A DNA stretch of 64,000 bases, taken from assembly GCF_015291745.1 (NCBI RefSeq), contig NZ_CP030059.1:124001-188000 (forward strand). The letters run 5' to 3'. Under the pieces are notes generated by a model. It made no database searches. It was not told where the DNA came from and worked only from the letters and a program-made list of their open reading frames with translations. This DNA comes from Bradyrhizobium sp. CCBAU 53351 (lineage in GTDB: Bacteria; Pseudomonadota; Alphaproteobacteria; Rhizobiales; Xanthobacteraceae). This document shows, piece by piece, positions 45,173 to 56,545 of this stretch (positions are counted from its first letter, which is position 1; each line of letters opens with the position of its first letter). Made by a program: the position numbers and the translations under genes.

Positions 45173-45484
45173 TCAGCCGTCCTGCGGCTGCGGGCCGTCA
45201 TAGCCCTCGATGATGATGAGATCGGCGACCGAGTGCGGCTGGCGCACCTTGATGTTGGCCTGGTATTCCGGCGAATTGTAGCAGGCGATCGCGGTCTCGT
45301 AGTCGGGGAATTCGATCACGACGTTGCGGGTGCGGCTGGCGCCTTCGACGGTGGTGAACTTGCCGCCGCGGACGACGAAGCGGCCGCCCCATTTCTTGAA
45401 GATCGGACCGTTGGCGACGGCGTAGGGCTTGTAACCCTCGTCACTGCTCACGTCGACGCGCCCGATCCAGTAGCCCTTTGCCAT
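45173..45484 (-). CDS. DUF1330 family protein
   Basis: A 103-residue protein with the dimeric alpha+beta barrel pattern of DUF1330: GYWIGRVDVSSDEGYKPYAVANGPIFKKWGGRFVVRGGKF...RNVVIEFPDYETAIACYNSPEYQ. Members are small cytoplasmic proteins of unproven function. It lies 23 bp downstream of pyrF on the same strand. Confidence 0.88.
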   Translation of the reverse strand: MAKGYWIGRVDVSSDEGYKPYAVANGPIFKKWGGRFVVRGGKFTTVEGASRTRNVVIEFPDYETAIACYNSPEYQANIKVRQPHSVADLIIIEGYDGPQPQDG

Positions 45485-45507
45485 TATTCTTCTCCCTGTG
45501 TTGTTGA

Positions 45508-46218
45508 TCAGCCCAGCGCCTGCGCGATCTCGGCCTGAATGGCGTCTGCGATGGCCCTGGGATCAGCGGCTTCCACGACCGGACGCCCGACGACGAGATA
45601 ATCGGCGCCGGCGGCGATCGCGCGGCCCGGCGTCATGATGCGCTTCTGGTCGCCGGTCGACGAGCCGGCGGGCCGGATGCCCGGTGTGACGAGGCACATC
45701 TGGTGGCCGACGATCTTGCGGAGCGCTGCAGCTTCCTCCGGCGAGGACACCAGCCCGTCGACGCCAAGCACCTGCGCCTGCTGCGCGCGCGCCTCGACCA
45801 GCTCGGAGACGCCGAGCCGGAAACCTGCCGCATGCAGATCGTCGTCGTTATAGGAGGTCAGCACCGTGACCGCGAGGATCTTCAGGCTCGAATTGCCGCG
45901 GCCCTCGACCGCGCCCTTCATGGTCTGCGGATAGGCGTGCACGGTCAGGAAGGTGGCGCCGAGCCTGGTGATGCTCTCGACGCCTTGCGTCACGGTGTTG
46001 CCGATGTCGTGCAGCTTGAGATCGAGAAAGACCTTCTTGCCCTTGTCGGCGAGCTTGCCGACCAGCGGCAATCCGCCGGCATAAGCGAGGCGATAGCCGA
46101 TCTTGTAGAAGGTGACGCTGTCGCCGAGACGGTTGATCGTCGCCTCCGCGGCATCGACGCTGGGCAGATCGAGCGCGACGATCAGGCGGTCTTTTGGAGC
46201 GATCTCGGCTGGCGTCAT
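45508..46218 (-). CDS. pyrF: Orotidine 5'-phosphate decarboxylase
   Basis: A 236-residue TIM-barrel enzyme converting OMP to UMP, the last step of pyrimidine synthesis. The catalytic D-x-K-x-x-D lies in [14 protein letters not shown]; the phosphate-binding TPGIRP segment appears as [10 protein letters not shown] and the C-terminal GRPV as [14 protein letters not shown]. Its start lies 6 bp downstream of the flavin reductase stop, so the two are probably cotranscribed. Confidence 0.97.
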   Translation of the reverse strand: MTPAEIAPKDRLIVALDLPSVDAAEATINRLGDSVTFYKIGYRLAYAGGLPLVGKLADKGKKVFLDLKLHDIGNTVTQGVESITRLGATFLTVHAYPQTMKGAVEGRGNSSLKILAVTVLTSYNDDDLHAAGFRLGVSELVEARAQQAQVLGVDGLVSSPEEAAALRKIVGHQMCLVTPGIRPAGSSTGDQKRIMTPGRAIAAGADYLVVGRPVVEAADPRAIADAIQAEIAQALG

Positions 46219-46224
46219 GTCACC

Positions 46225-46803
46225 TCACATCATGCGTTGGGAAATGTCGATCAATTGCGCGACGAGCTCCTTCAACGCGGCGATGTCGCCCTCGTTCTTG
46301 AGCCTGTCCATATCGTCATAGGCCTGGTCGGCAAAGCCGAGCGTGAGCTGACTGGCAATCACATTGGCGTGGCAGGAGGTCAGGATCAGCCGCAGCGCCT
46401 GCAGTGCGCGCGCCGCGCCGAGCCGGCTCTGTGACGCCCCGGCAAGCGCGAAGGCGCGGTTGCGAAACACGTCGCCGCGCGCCTCATTCAGCTCGTGCAC
46501 GCGGCTGACCCAGTCGATCGCGTTCTTGAGCAGCGGCGGCACCGAGGCGTTGTATTCGGGCGTGACGAACAGCACGCCATGATGCGCGCCTATCATGCGC
46601 TTGAGGTTGATCGCGTGCTTGGGCACGCCGGATTTGGCCTGGAGATCGCCGTCATAGATCGGCAGCGGAAAATCGGCGAGCGAGATGCGGGTGACATCGA
46701 CGCCGGCCCGGGCAAATTCATAGGCGATGACCGCCGCCAGCTTCGCGTTGTGCGAGCCGGTGCGCAGCGAGCCGGGAATGACCAGGATTTTCGGTGCGGA
46801 CAT
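46225..46803 (-). CDS. NADPH-dependent FMN reductase family protein
   Basis: A 192-residue flavodoxin-fold reductase. FMN phosphate is bound by VIPGSLRTGSHNAKL and the isoalloxazine loop by FVTPEYNASVPPLLKNAIDWVSR. It resembles ChrR/Azr-type quinone and chromate reductases; the physiological acceptor is unknown. The start MSAPKILVIPGSLRTG is chosen over an upstream Met 39 bp away. It precedes pyrF on the same strand. Confidence 0.88.
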   Translation of the reverse strand: MSAPKILVIPGSLRTGSHNAKLAAVIAYEFARAGVDVTRISLADFPLPIYDGDLQAKSGVPKHAINLKRMIGAHHGVLFVTPEYNASVPPLLKNAIDWVSRVHELNEARGDVFRNRAFALAGASQSRLGAARALQALRLILTSCHANVIASQLTLGFADQAYDDMDRLKNEGDIAALKELVAQLIDISQRMM

Positions 46804-46860
46804 CCACTTCCATACGTTCGGCGAAACGAGCCCGCCGCGCATAGAAGGAAGCCGGCGGGA

Positions 46861-47460
46861 TTAGTCCTTGCGATACACCCAGACGCGGGCCGGCGGAAGG
46901 TTCATCCAGATCCGTTCCGAAGCCTCTGTGGACACGCCGGGCAGCGATTTCGGGATCGGCGGCACCACCGCATAGGTGAACTGGACGAAGGGCGCGCCGG
47001 GCGCCAGCGCCGTGAAGGCATCGCGGATCAGCCGCAGCCGCGTCAGCATCGGCTTTGTCACGAGCGGCAGGCCGGAGACGACCGCGCTGGCCGGCGCGCT
47101 CAGCACGTTCCAGAGCGTGTCGCGCAGGCGATAGGCATCGCCCTGCACCACCTTGGCCTGCGGATAGCGGTCGCGCAGCAGCGCGCAGAAGCCGGGATTG
47201 TATTCGACGAGAACGAGACGCTTCTGGTCGACGCCGCGCTCGACCAGCGCGGAGGTGATGGCACCGGTGCCGGGCCCGAGCTCGACCACTGGCGCGTCCG
47301 AATCGACATCGACGTAATGGGCCATGGTCCGGGCCAACAGCTTGCCCGACGGCATCACCGCACCCATGTGCAGCGGCTTTTCGATCCACGATCTGAGAAA
47401 GCGCACCTCGTCGTCGAGACGAGGCTTCTTCAACGCACGCGCGGACGATGGCAATGGCAT
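46861..47460 (-). CDS. pmtA: PmtA-like phospholipid N-methyltransferase
   Basis: A 199-residue SAM-dependent methyltransferase. SAM motif I is VVELGPGTGAITSALVERG, followed by the acidic loop LVLVEYNPGF and GDAYRLRD. The N-terminal FLRSWIEKPLHMGAVMPSGKLLARTMAHYVD is characteristic of rhizobial PmtA, which methylates phosphatidylethanolamine toward phosphatidylcholine. A KsgA-like rRNA methylase is less likely because of that N-terminus and the short length. Bradyrhizobium carries several Pmt paralogues, so the exact step is uncertain. Confidence 0.82.
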   Translation of the reverse strand: MPLPSSARALKKPRLDDEVRFLRSWIEKPLHMGAVMPSGKLLARTMAHYVDVDSDAPVVELGPGTGAITSALVERGVDQKRLVLVEYNPGFCALLRDRYPQAKVVQGDAYRLRDTLWNVLSAPASAVVSGLPLVTKPMLTRLRLIRDAFTALAPGAPFVQFTYAVVPPIPKSLPGVSTEASERIWMNLPPARVWVYRKD

Positions 47461-47548
47461 GTCTGGACCGGACGGGACCGCAGGACCGCGGCGTGTCAGA
47501 AAATGGTCATAAAGACGTATAGGCCGAAGGCGGTACGGTCAAGCCGAG

Positions 47549-48676
47549 TCAACTCGCCCGATTACCGAAGAAATCCTTGACCTTGGCGAAGAAACCCTCG
47601 GATTCCGGCTGGGTGTTGCCGCTTGACAGCCTTTCGAACTCGGCCAGCAATTCCTGCTGCTTCTTGGTGAGGTTCTGCGGGGTCTCGACCACGACCTGAA
47701 CATACATGTCGCCCATCTGGCGCGACCGCAGCACCGGCATGCCTTTTGATGCAATGCGGAATCGGCGGTTGGACTGGGTCCCGGCCGGCACCTTCACCTT
47801 GGCCTTGCTGTTCTCGATGGTCGGCACCTCGAATTCGCCGCCGAGGGCGGCCGTCACCATCGAGATCGGCACACGGCAATGCAGATCGGCGCCGTCGCGC
47901 TGGAAGAACTGGTGCTGGGCCAGCGACAGGAAGATGTAGAGGTCGCCGGGCGGACCGCCGCGGACTCCCGCTTCGCCTTCGCCGGCGAGCCTGATCCTGG
48001 TGCCGTCCTCGACGCCGGGGGGAATGTTGACCGACAGATTGCGCTCGCGGGTGACGCGGCCCTGGCCCGAGCAGGACGGGCAGGCATCCTCGATCATCTG
48101 GCCGCGGCCCTGGCAGCCCGGACAGGTCCGCTCCAACGTGAAGAAGCCCTGCGATTGCCGCACGCGGCCGGCGCCGCCACAGGTCGAGCAGGTCTTCGGC
48201 TTGGTTCCGGCCTTGGCGCCGATGCCCGAGCAGGCCTCGCAGGTGACCGAGACCGGAATCTCGATCTGCGCGGTCTTGCCGCCAAAGGCTTCCTCGAGCG
48301 TGATTTCCATGTTGTAGCGCAGGTCGGCGCCGCGCTCGCGGCCGCCGCGGCCGCGCTGCCCGGCCATGCCGAACAAATCTTCGAAAATGTCGGAGAAAGA
48401 GGACGCGAAGCCCGCACCGAACCCGGCGCCGCCACCGCCCTGCTCGAAAGCGGCATGACCGTAGCGGTCATAGGCGGCGCGCTTGTCCTTGTCTTTCAGA
48501 ACCTCGTAGGCCTCGTTGATTTCCTTGAACTTGACTTCGCTGGTGTCGTCCCCGGGATTACGGTCGGGGTGGAACTTCATCGCCAGCTTGCGAAACGACG
48601 ATTTCAGCTTGCCTTCGTCGGCATCACGTTCGACTTCGAGAGTCTCGTAGTAGCAGCGCTTGGTGGACGTGGACAT
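47549..48676 (-). CDS. dnaJ: Chaperone protein DnaJ
   Basis: A 375-residue type I J-protein. J domain (HPD in [10 protein letters not shown]), Gly/Phe-rich linker ([24 protein letters not shown]), four CxxCxGxG zinc repeats ([32 protein letters not shown]) and a C-terminal substrate-binding domain are all present. It stimulates DnaK ATPase and delivers substrates. It follows dnaK after 245 bp that contains a hairpin at 48848-48872. Confidence 0.98.
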   Translation of the reverse strand: MSTSTKRCYYETLEVERDADEGKLKSSFRKLAMKFHPDRNPGDDTSEVKFKEINEAYEVLKDKDKRAAYDRYGHAAFEQGGGGAGFGAGFASSFSDIFEDLFGMAGQRGRGGRERGADLRYNMEITLEEAFGGKTAQIEIPVSVTCEACSGIGAKAGTKPKTCSTCGGAGRVRQSQGFFTLERTCPGCQGRGQMIEDACPSCSGQGRVTRERNLSVNIPPGVEDGTRIRLAGEGEAGVRGGPPGDLYIFLSLAQHQFFQRDGADLHCRVPISMVTAALGGEFEVPTIENSKAKVKVPAGTQSNRRFRIASKGMPVLRSRQMGDMYVQVVVETPQNLTKKQQELLAEFERLSSGNTQPESEGFFAKVKDFFGNRAS

Positions 48677-48847
48677 GATGAGCTCGGTCTATCCAATCGC
48701 GAATCAAGTCGGAGCGAAACGATGCCGCTGCGCGACGACATAAGCGCCCTTCCGCCTCGCGACGGAAGCCGGCACGGCGGCGTTCAGCATAACAGCTGGG
48801 AATTGATCGATCGTTGCGGGTATCGGTCCCGCTGAGCCCGACACCGT

Positions 48848-48872
48848 GGCCTCCCCCGCGAGGGAGGAGGCC
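48848..48872. other. Hairpin between dnaK and dnaJ
   Basis: GGCCTCC / GGAGGCC (7 bp) with an inner CCC / GGG and one bulged A. It lacks a T-run on the minus strand, so partial attenuation or mRNA processing that lowers dnaJ relative to dnaK is more likely than full termination. Confidence 0.4.
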
Positions 48873-48921
48873 TTTGGTGCGTGTGGGGTCCAAGCCGTCC
48901 GCATCATCACCCTCTTGGGGC

Positions 48922-50823
<1,902 letters not shown>

Positions 50824-51218
50824 GGTCCTGATATCCTTCTTTTTGCGGCAGGTTGGCTGGGCCCAGAAGGCACCCGAACCGAAACCCCCTAAGATCAAAC
50901 ATTCGCGATATTGCGATGGTTGAGGCTCATATAGGAGGGGGGGAGGGGCCCGCAAGGACCGAACGCAAGTTTGAGCCGTGAAAACATTGGGTTTTGGAAG
51001 ATCATATCCGGGCTCCACCGCCCTTGCGGGTGAGGAATCATTAACAGGTTCAGGCATCAGCAAGCCCCCGCTACCGCGAGCCCCGCCCGCCCTGTTGCCT
51101 CGGGCCCAAACCCGGTAAAAGGCGGGCCGGCCGGGCAGCCGCCACAGCTGCTCCGCGCGACAAAGCGGCCCGGTGGCCGACCATCGAACGGCCTCAATGT
51201 GAACCAATCAGAGTGCCC
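50824..51218. other. Divergent intergenic region dnaK / secreted protein
   Basis: This 395-bp region holds the dnaK leader and its sigma-32 promoter. The remainder (50960-51218) contains no gene I can support. A G-tract (GGAGGGGGGGAGGGG around 50934-50948) lies within the promoter spacer. Confidence 0.6.
50926..50956 (-). promoter_or_regulatory. Sigma-32 (RpoH) promoter of dnaK
   Basis: On the minus strand CTTG (50953-50956) is followed after 17 bp by CCTATATGAG (50926-50935), matching the alphaproteobacterial RpoH consensus CTTG-N17/18-CYTATNTNNG. The start point would be near 50919, giving a 5' leader of about 95 nt. Confidence 0.8.
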
Positions 51219-52160
51219 ATGAAGCTGATCCGCCCCCTCGCCGCGCTCGCCCTTCTCGCCGCCTCCGCGCTTCCGGCCCTCGCCGCCGACGCCGTGTTTC
51301 CACCCGGCCTGCGCCTCGGCATGGTGCCGCTGGTCGGCCTCAACACCGCAAAAACCTTTCCGGGCTTCGAGAGTGAGGATGGCAGCGTCAAGGTGCTGAT
51401 CACCGAGCTGCCGCCGGCTGCCTACGGCGAGGTCGTGAGCGCCTTCAATGCCAATCCGGCCGGAACGAACGGCGTCAAGCAGGACAAGGTCGAGACCCCC
51501 GCGGGTCTGGCCTATTTCACCACCGAAAGCGGCAAGGCCGGCGACACCCCGGTGAAGCGCTATTCGATGATCGTGCCGGGCGCCGGCTTCTCCGGCTATG
51601 TCGCGGTGCAGGTCCCCGAGAACGCGACCAAGATCTACACCGACGAGGCGGTGCGCCAGATGTTCGCGAGCGCAACCACGCGCAAGCAAGTCTCGGCGGA
51701 AGAGCAGATCGCACTGATGCCGTTCAAGATCACCGATCTCGCCGACTTCAAGGACATCCGCACGCTGGCGCCGGGCAGCAGCATCATCCTGGCCGACGGC
51801 GACGAGAGCACGGGCTATGAATCGAAGCCGTTCATGATCCTCGGCGTGATCGGCGCCACCCCGCAAGCCGCCGACGACCGCGCCCGCTTCGCCCAGGAGG
51901 CCGCGCTCCAGATCCCCGGCGTGCGCGAATCCCGTGTCACGATGTCGGAGCCGATCCGCATCAACGGCCAGCAGGGCTTCGAGACCCGGATCGACGGCGT
52001 CAGCGGCAAGGACAAGACGCCGGTGACCGTGGTGCAGTGGATCCGCTTCTCGAGCGGCGGCGCTTCGCTGCGCATCATCGCCAGCGCTCCGCGCGACCAG
52101 TGGCAAGCAGCTTTCACCCGCTTCCGCGCCGTGCGCGACGGGATCCAGCCGAAGGGCTGA
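51219..52160 (+). CDS. Secreted protein of unknown function
   Basis: A 313-residue protein with a clear signal peptide (MKLIRPLAALALLAASALPA, cut near LAADA). The mature part (PPGLRLGMVPLVGLNTAKTFPGFESEDGSVKVLITELP... and GGASLRIIASAPRDQWQAAFTRFRAVRDGI) is a repetitive alpha/beta domain seen in hypothetical exported proteins of Bradyrhizobium. No catalytic motif is recognised. It is divergent from dnaK. An in-frame GTG 6 bp upstream is an alternative start. Confidence 0.78.
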   Translation: MKLIRPLAALALLAASALPALAADAVFPPGLRLGMVPLVGLNTAKTFPGFESEDGSVKVLITELPPAAYGEVVSAFNANPAGTNGVKQDKVETPAGLAYFTTESGKAGDTPVKRYSMIVPGAGFSGYVAVQVPENATKIYTDEAVRQMFASATTRKQVSAEEQIALMPFKITDLADFKDIRTLAPGSSIILADGDESTGYESKPFMILGVIGATPQAADDRARFAQEAALQIPGVRESRVTMSEPIRINGQQGFETRIDGVSGKDKTPVTVVQWIRFSSGGASLRIIASAPRDQWQAAFTRFRAVRDGIQPKG

Positions 52161-52335
52161 AGCGCGACGGCCGCGCAAAACACTTGCTGTCATCCCCCGC
52201 ATTCGCAGGGTCGACAGCGAGGTTGGGGCTGCACGCCCAACCCCTCACCAACACCGGCTGCATTTTCGGGCTTCTGTTCGCTGCCGCGCAGAACTAGGCT
52301 TCGCTCCGTTGGATCATCCTGAGGGGAGGCGAACA

Positions 52336-53058
52336 ATGCTGGATCGACGACAAGTCTTGGCAATGCTTGGAACGACGGCGCTGGCGACTCTCGCGCCGAC
52401 CGCACTGCTTGCAGCGGCATCGATCAAGCCGGACGAGACCTCGGCGCTGCTCGTGATCGACGTACAGAACTGCTTCCTGCCGGGCGGAAGCCTCGCCGTG
52501 AAGGAGGGCGAGCAGGTGGTGCCTGTCATCAACAAGATCTCGAAGGCGTTTGCGAACGTGGTGATGACGCAGGACTGGCACACGCCGGGCCACGTCTCGT
52601 TTGCCTCAGTCCATTCCGGCAAGAAGCCGTTCGAGACCGTCGACCTTCCCTACGGCAAGCAGGTGCTGTGGCCTGATCATTGCGTGCAGGGCACCGACGG
52701 CGCGGCGCTGTCCAAGGATCTCGCGATCCCGCACGCCGAGCTCATCATCCGCAAGGGCTTTCACAAGGACGTCGACAGCTATTCGGCCTTCCTCGAAGCC
52801 GACGGCAAGACCTCGACCGGCCTCGCCGGATATTTGAAGGGGCGCAAGATCAAGCGCGTCTTCGTCGCTGGCCTGGCGACGGATTTCTGCGTGGCCTGGA
52901 CGGCGCTCGACGCGCGCAAGGCGGGCTTCGAAGTCTATGTGGTGGAAGACGCCTGCCGCGGCATCGACACGCAGGGCTCGCTCGTAAAGGCCTGGGCCGA
53001 CATGGCCAAGGCCGGCGTGAAGCGGATTCAGTCTGCGGATATCGCGGTGGGGGCCTAG
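52336..53058 (+). CDS. pncA: Nicotinamidase with Tat-like signal
   Basis: A 240-residue isochorismatase-fold amidase converting nicotinamide to nicotinate. The triad is Asp in LLVIDVQNCF, Lys in LIIRKGFHKD and Cys in LATDFCVAWT; metal ligands are in DWHTPGHVSF. The N-terminus MLDRRQVLAMLGTTALATLA is a twin-arginine-type signal, so the enzyme may act in the periplasm, unlike cytoplasmic E. coli PncA. GAGGGGAGG lies 6 nt upstream of the ATG. Confidence 0.9.
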   Translation: MLDRRQVLAMLGTTALATLAPTALLAAASIKPDETSALLVIDVQNCFLPGGSLAVKEGEQVVPVINKISKAFANVVMTQDWHTPGHVSFASVHSGKKPFETVDLPYGKQVLWPDHCVQGTDGAALSKDLAIPHAELIIRKGFHKDVDSYSAFLEADGKTSTGLAGYLKGRKIKRVFVAGLATDFCVAWTALDARKAGFEVYVVEDACRGIDTQGSLVKAWADMAKAGVKRIQSADIAVGA

Positions 53059-53070
53059 GCGTTTCGCGTC

Positions 53071-53170
53071 GTCATTCCGGGGCGGCTCGAAGTGCCGAAC
53101 CCGGAATCTCGAGATCCTCCGGTGCGCAGTGCGCACTGGAGTTCGATGCTGCGCATCGCCCCGGAATGAC
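53071..53170. repeat. Palindromic intergenic repeat, 100 bp
   Basis: The 13-bp termini GTCATTCCGGGGC and GCCCCGGAATGAC are exact inverse copies, with further inner complementarity (CCGGAATCTCGAGATCCTCCGG). It lies between convergent pncA and grpE and may end both transcripts. Same family as 25358-25463 and 24371-24474. Confidence 0.8.
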
Positions 53171-53178
53171 AACCCAAC

Positions 53179-53796
53179 TCAGTTCGGCGCGCCGCTCGAT
53201 TCGTTGTTGTTCGCGGCGGGCGCGGGCTTCGCACCGCCCTTGGCGACGCCGACCAAGGCCGGACGCAGCACGCGATCGCCGATGGTGTAGCCGGCCTGCA
53301 TGATCTGGACCACGGTGCCAGAGGGCACCGACGGATCGGGCACTTCGTACATCGCCTGGTGGAAATTCGGGTCGAACTTCTGGCCCTGCGGATCGAGCTT
53401 CTTCACGCCGTGCTTTTCCAGCGCGTTGAGCAGCGACCGCTCGGTGAGCTCGACGCCCTCGATCAGCGAGATCAGGCCGGGATCCGCCGCGGCGCGAGCC
53501 TCGGGTGGAACGGCATCGAGCGCGCGCTGGAGATTGTCGGCGATGTCGAGCACGTCGCGGGCAAAGCCGGTAATGCCGTAGAGGCGGGCGTCGGCGACTT
53601 CCTTGGTGGTGCGCTTGCGCAAATTCTCCATCTCGGCCAGCGTCCGCAGCGTGCGATCGCGCGCCTCGGCGACTTCCTTCTGCAGGCTCTCGACCGAGCC
53701 TGGCTCGGGATCGTCGGGCATGATGTAGGGCTTCGACACCACGGGCTCGCCAGTCGGCGCGGCCGCGTCTTCGGGTTGCCGGTCTCGATCGGTCAT
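53179..53796 (-). CDS. grpE: Nucleotide exchange factor GrpE
   Basis: A 205-residue DnaK co-chaperone that releases ADP. A long N-terminal helix ([60 protein letters not shown]) leads to a C-terminal beta domain ([47 protein letters not shown]), both canonical. It follows hrcA on the same strand after 95 bp. Confidence 0.97.
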   Translation of the reverse strand: MTDRDRQPEDAAAPTGEPVVSKPYIMPDDPEPGSVESLQKEVAEARDRTLRTLAEMENLRKRTTKEVADARLYGITGFARDVLDIADNLQRALDAVPPEARAAADPGLISLIEGVELTERSLLNALEKHGVKKLDPQGQKFDPNFHQAMYEVPDPSVPSGTVVQIMQAGYTIGDRVLRPALVGVAKGGAKPAPAANNNESSGAPN

Positions 53797-53891
53797 CGGC
53801 TCTTATCTCGAACTCGTTTCCAGGGATTGTTGGTCCGGATATCGTGCTTTGAGCCGCGAAAATCAAGCGGCCGTGATCGGATCGAACCCGA

Positions 53892-54980
53892 TCAGCCCCC
53901 CAATAGGCGGCTGACGATGCGAGCGGCGTAGTCCACAGTCGGGATCACGCGGGCATAATTCAGCCGCGTCGGCCCGATCACGCCCAGGACACCGACGATG
54001 TGGCCGGCGGCATCCCGATAGGGCGAGATGATGGTGGAAGACCCCGACAGCGAAAACAGCTTGTTCTCGCTGCCGATGAAGATACGCACGCCCTCGGCCG
54101 TCTCGGCCCGGCCGAGCAGATCGATCACGCCGCGCTTGGTCTCGAGGTCGTCGAACAGCAGGCGGACCCGCTCCAGATCCTCCAGCGCGTGCAAATCCTC
54201 CAGCAGATTGGCGTGGCCGCGCACGATGAGCTGGCGGTCCTCGTTCTCGCCGCCGGACCAGCTGGCGATCCCGGCGGAAATCACCTTCTGTGCCAGCTGA
54301 TCGAGCTCGGCGCGGGCCTCGCCCAACGCCGTCTCGAGCTCGAGCCGCGCTTCCGCCAGGGTCCGGCCGCGGATTCGCGCATTGAGGAAATTGCCGGCTT
54401 CGGTGATCGCCGAGGAGGGAACTCCGGGCGGCAGCGTCAGCACCCGGTTCTCGACCTGGCCGTCCTCACCGACGAGGATGACCAGCGCTTTCTCCGGTTC
54501 CAGACGGACGAATTCAATGTGCTTCAGCCGCGCATTGGATTTTGGCGTCAGCACCACCGCGGCGGCCCGGGTCAAGCCGGACAGCCGCGTCAGCGCCTGG
54601 TCCAGCGCGGCCTCGACCGAGTGGGCCTGACCGACGGATGTGAGCTGGCTCTGGATCGACTGCCGCTCGGCCTCGTTGAGGTCGCCGACCTGCATCAGGG
54701 CGTCGACGAAGAAACGCAGGCCGAGTTCCGTCGGCAGCCGGCCGGCGGAGGTGTGCGGCGCATAGATCAGGCCGAGCTGTTCCAGGTCGGCCATGACGTT
54801 GCGGACCGAGGCCGGCGACAGCGGCATCGCGATCAGGCGCGAGATATTGCGCGAGCCCACGGGCTCACCGGTCGCGAGATAACTTTCTACAATTTGACGA
54901 AAAATGTCGCGGGAACGCTCGTTGAGCTGGGCAAGGCCTGCGCGCGGCGCGATCAGATGGATCGGATCGTGATGGGCCAC
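53892..54980 (-). CDS. hrcA: Heat-inducible transcription repressor HrcA
   Basis: A 362-residue repressor that binds CIRCE elements, typically in front of groESL, when GroEL is available. The N-terminal winged helix ([64 protein letters not shown]) is diagnostic; a GAF-like domain follows. No CIRCE (TTAGCACTC-N9-GAGTGCTAA) is seen upstream of hrcA, grpE or dnaK in this window. It is divergent from rph. Confidence 0.97.
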   Translation of the reverse strand: MAHHDPIHLIAPRAGLAQLNERSRDIFRQIVESYLATGEPVGSRNISRLIAMPLSPASVRNVMADLEQLGLIYAPHTSAGRLPTELGLRFFVDALMQVGDLNEAERQSIQSQLTSVGQAHSVEAALDQALTRLSGLTRAAAVVLTPKSNARLKHIEFVRLEPEKALVILVGEDGQVENRVLTLPPGVPSSAITEAGNFLNARIRGRTLAEARLELETALGEARAELDQLAQKVISAGIASWSGGENEDRQLIVRGHANLLEDLHALEDLERVRLLFDDLETKRGVIDLLGRAETAEGVRIFIGSENKLFSLSGSSTIISPYRDAAGHIVGVLGVIGPTRLNYARVIPTVDYAARIVSRLLGG

Positions 54981-55185
54981 AGACTGTAACTCCTCTCAGA
55001 TACTCATAATTTGTCTATCCCCGAGGCGTCTGACAAGCGTGGCGTTTGCGGACCCGGAATCAGGGCAGGAATCGAGAGAGGAATCGAGGGAGAAATCGGG
55101 GGATGAATAAGCCCTTGCCGCCCACCCTCACCCCACCTACAAGCACCGCCAACAGCCTTATCCCGTGAATTTTGGAGGATTTCCC

Positions 55186-55899
55186 ATGCGGCCAAGCCGC
55201 CGTGCGCCCGATGAATTGCGCCCCGTGACGCTGGAGCGCGGCGTGGTCAAATATGCGGAAGGCTCGTGCCTGGTGAAGTTCGGCGACACCCATGTGCTCG
55301 TCACCGCCACGCTGGAAGACCGACTGCCGCCGTGGCTGAAGGGCCAGGGCCGCGGCTGGGTCACCGCCGAATACGGCATGCTGCCGCGCGCAACCTCCGA
55401 ACGCACCCGCCGCGAGGCCGCCGCCGGCAAGCAGAGCGGCCGTACCGTCGAGATCCAGCGCCTGATCGGCCGCTCGCTCCGCACCATCGTCGACCTCGAA
55501 GCACTCGGCGAGCGCCAGATCACGGTCGATTGCGACGTGCTGCAGGCCGACGGCGGCACGCGCACCGCCTCGATCACCGGCGCCTGGGTCGCACTGGCCG
55601 ATTGCGTCAACTGGATGAAGGCGCGCAACATGATCAAGGCCAATGTCATGCGCGACAACGTCGCCGCGATCTCCTGCGGTATCTATAACGGCACGCCGGT
55701 GCTTGATCTCGACTATGCCGAGGATTCGGAAGCCCAGACCGACGCCAATTTCGTCATGACCGGCGATGGCCGCATCATCGAGGTGCAGGGCACCGCGGAA
55801 CGCGAACCGTTCACGCAGGACGAGTTCCTGAAGCTGATGGCCCTGGCGCAGAAAGGCATCGCGCGTCTGGTGGACTTGCAGAAACTGGCCGTAGCGTAG
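55186..55899 (+). CDS. rph: Ribonuclease PH
   Basis: A 237-residue phosphorolytic 3'-5' exoribonuclease that trims tRNA 3' ends. The start [20 protein letters not shown] has GGAGGA 6 nt upstream. Conserved segments are [54 protein letters not shown] and [19 protein letters not shown]. The hrcA-rph-rdgB-hemW order is common in Rhizobiales. Confidence 0.97.
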   Translation: MRPSRRAPDELRPVTLERGVVKYAEGSCLVKFGDTHVLVTATLEDRLPPWLKGQGRGWVTAEYGMLPRATSERTRREAAAGKQSGRTVEIQRLIGRSLRTIVDLEALGERQITVDCDVLQADGGTRTASITGAWVALADCVNWMKARNMIKANVMRDNVAAISCGIYNGTPVLDLDYAEDSEAQTDANFVMTGDGRIIEVQGTAEREPFTQDEFLKLMALAQKGIARLVDLQKLAVA

Positions 55900-55909
55900 T
55901 CAATAAGCC

Positions 55910-56545
55910 ATGCACCGCCGAATCACCGGAAAGCTGGTCATCGCCACCCACAATCCCGGCAAGCTCGCCGAGATGCGGGAGCTGCTCGCGCCCCACGGCG
56001 TCGAGGCGGTGTCGGCCGGTGAGCTCGGCCTCGCCGAGCCGGAGGAGACCGGCAACGATTTCCGCAGCAATGCCGCGATCAAGGCGATCGCGGCGGCCCA
56101 GGCGACCAGGCTTCCTGCTTTCGCCGACGATTCCGGCATCGTGGTCGACGCGCTCGACGGTGCGCCCGGCATCTACAGCGCGCGCTGGGCCGGCCCGGCC
56201 AAGGACTTCAACGCCGCGATGGCGCAGATCGAGCGCCTGCTGCAGGAGCGCGGCGCCACCACACCGGACAAGCGCAAGGCACATTTCGTCTCGGCACTCT
56301 GCGTGGCCTGGCCGGACGATCATCTCGAAGAGGTCGAGGCGCGCGTCGACGGCACGCTGGTCTGGCCGCCGCGGGGCACCGCCGGTTTCGGCTACGATCC
56401 GATGTTCTTGCCCGACGGCCACGACCGCACCTTCGGCGAGATGGAGAGCATCGAGAAGCACGGCCTGCCGCCGCTCGGTCTCGGCCTGTCGCACCGTGCC
56501 CGCGCCTTCGTGAAACTGGCGGAGATCTGCCTTGAGCCGCGCTAA
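55910..56545 (+). CDS. rdgB: dITP/XTP pyrophosphatase (RdgB/HAM1)
   Basis: A 211-residue house-cleaning pyrophosphatase that hydrolyses dITP and XTP to keep non-canonical purines out of nucleic acids. The signature is [16 protein letters not shown] at the N-terminus, then [37 protein letters not shown] and [13 protein letters not shown]. It starts 10 bp after rph and its 3' end overlaps hemW by 14 bp. Confidence 0.96.
   Translation: MHRRITGKLVIATHNPGKLAEMRELLAPHGVEAVSAGELGLAEPEETGNDFRSNAAIKAIAAAQATRLPAFADDSGIVVDALDGAPGIYSARWAGPAKDFNAAMAQIERLLQERGATTPDKRKAHFVSALCVAWPDDHLEEVEARVDGTLVWPPRGTAGFGYDPMFLPDGHDRTFGEMESIEKHGLPPLGLGLSHRARAFVKLAEICLEPR

Noticed and set aside
54981..55185. CIRCE element upstream of hrcA
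   Set aside because: No TTAGCACTC-N9-GAGTGCTAA or close variant is present in the gap.
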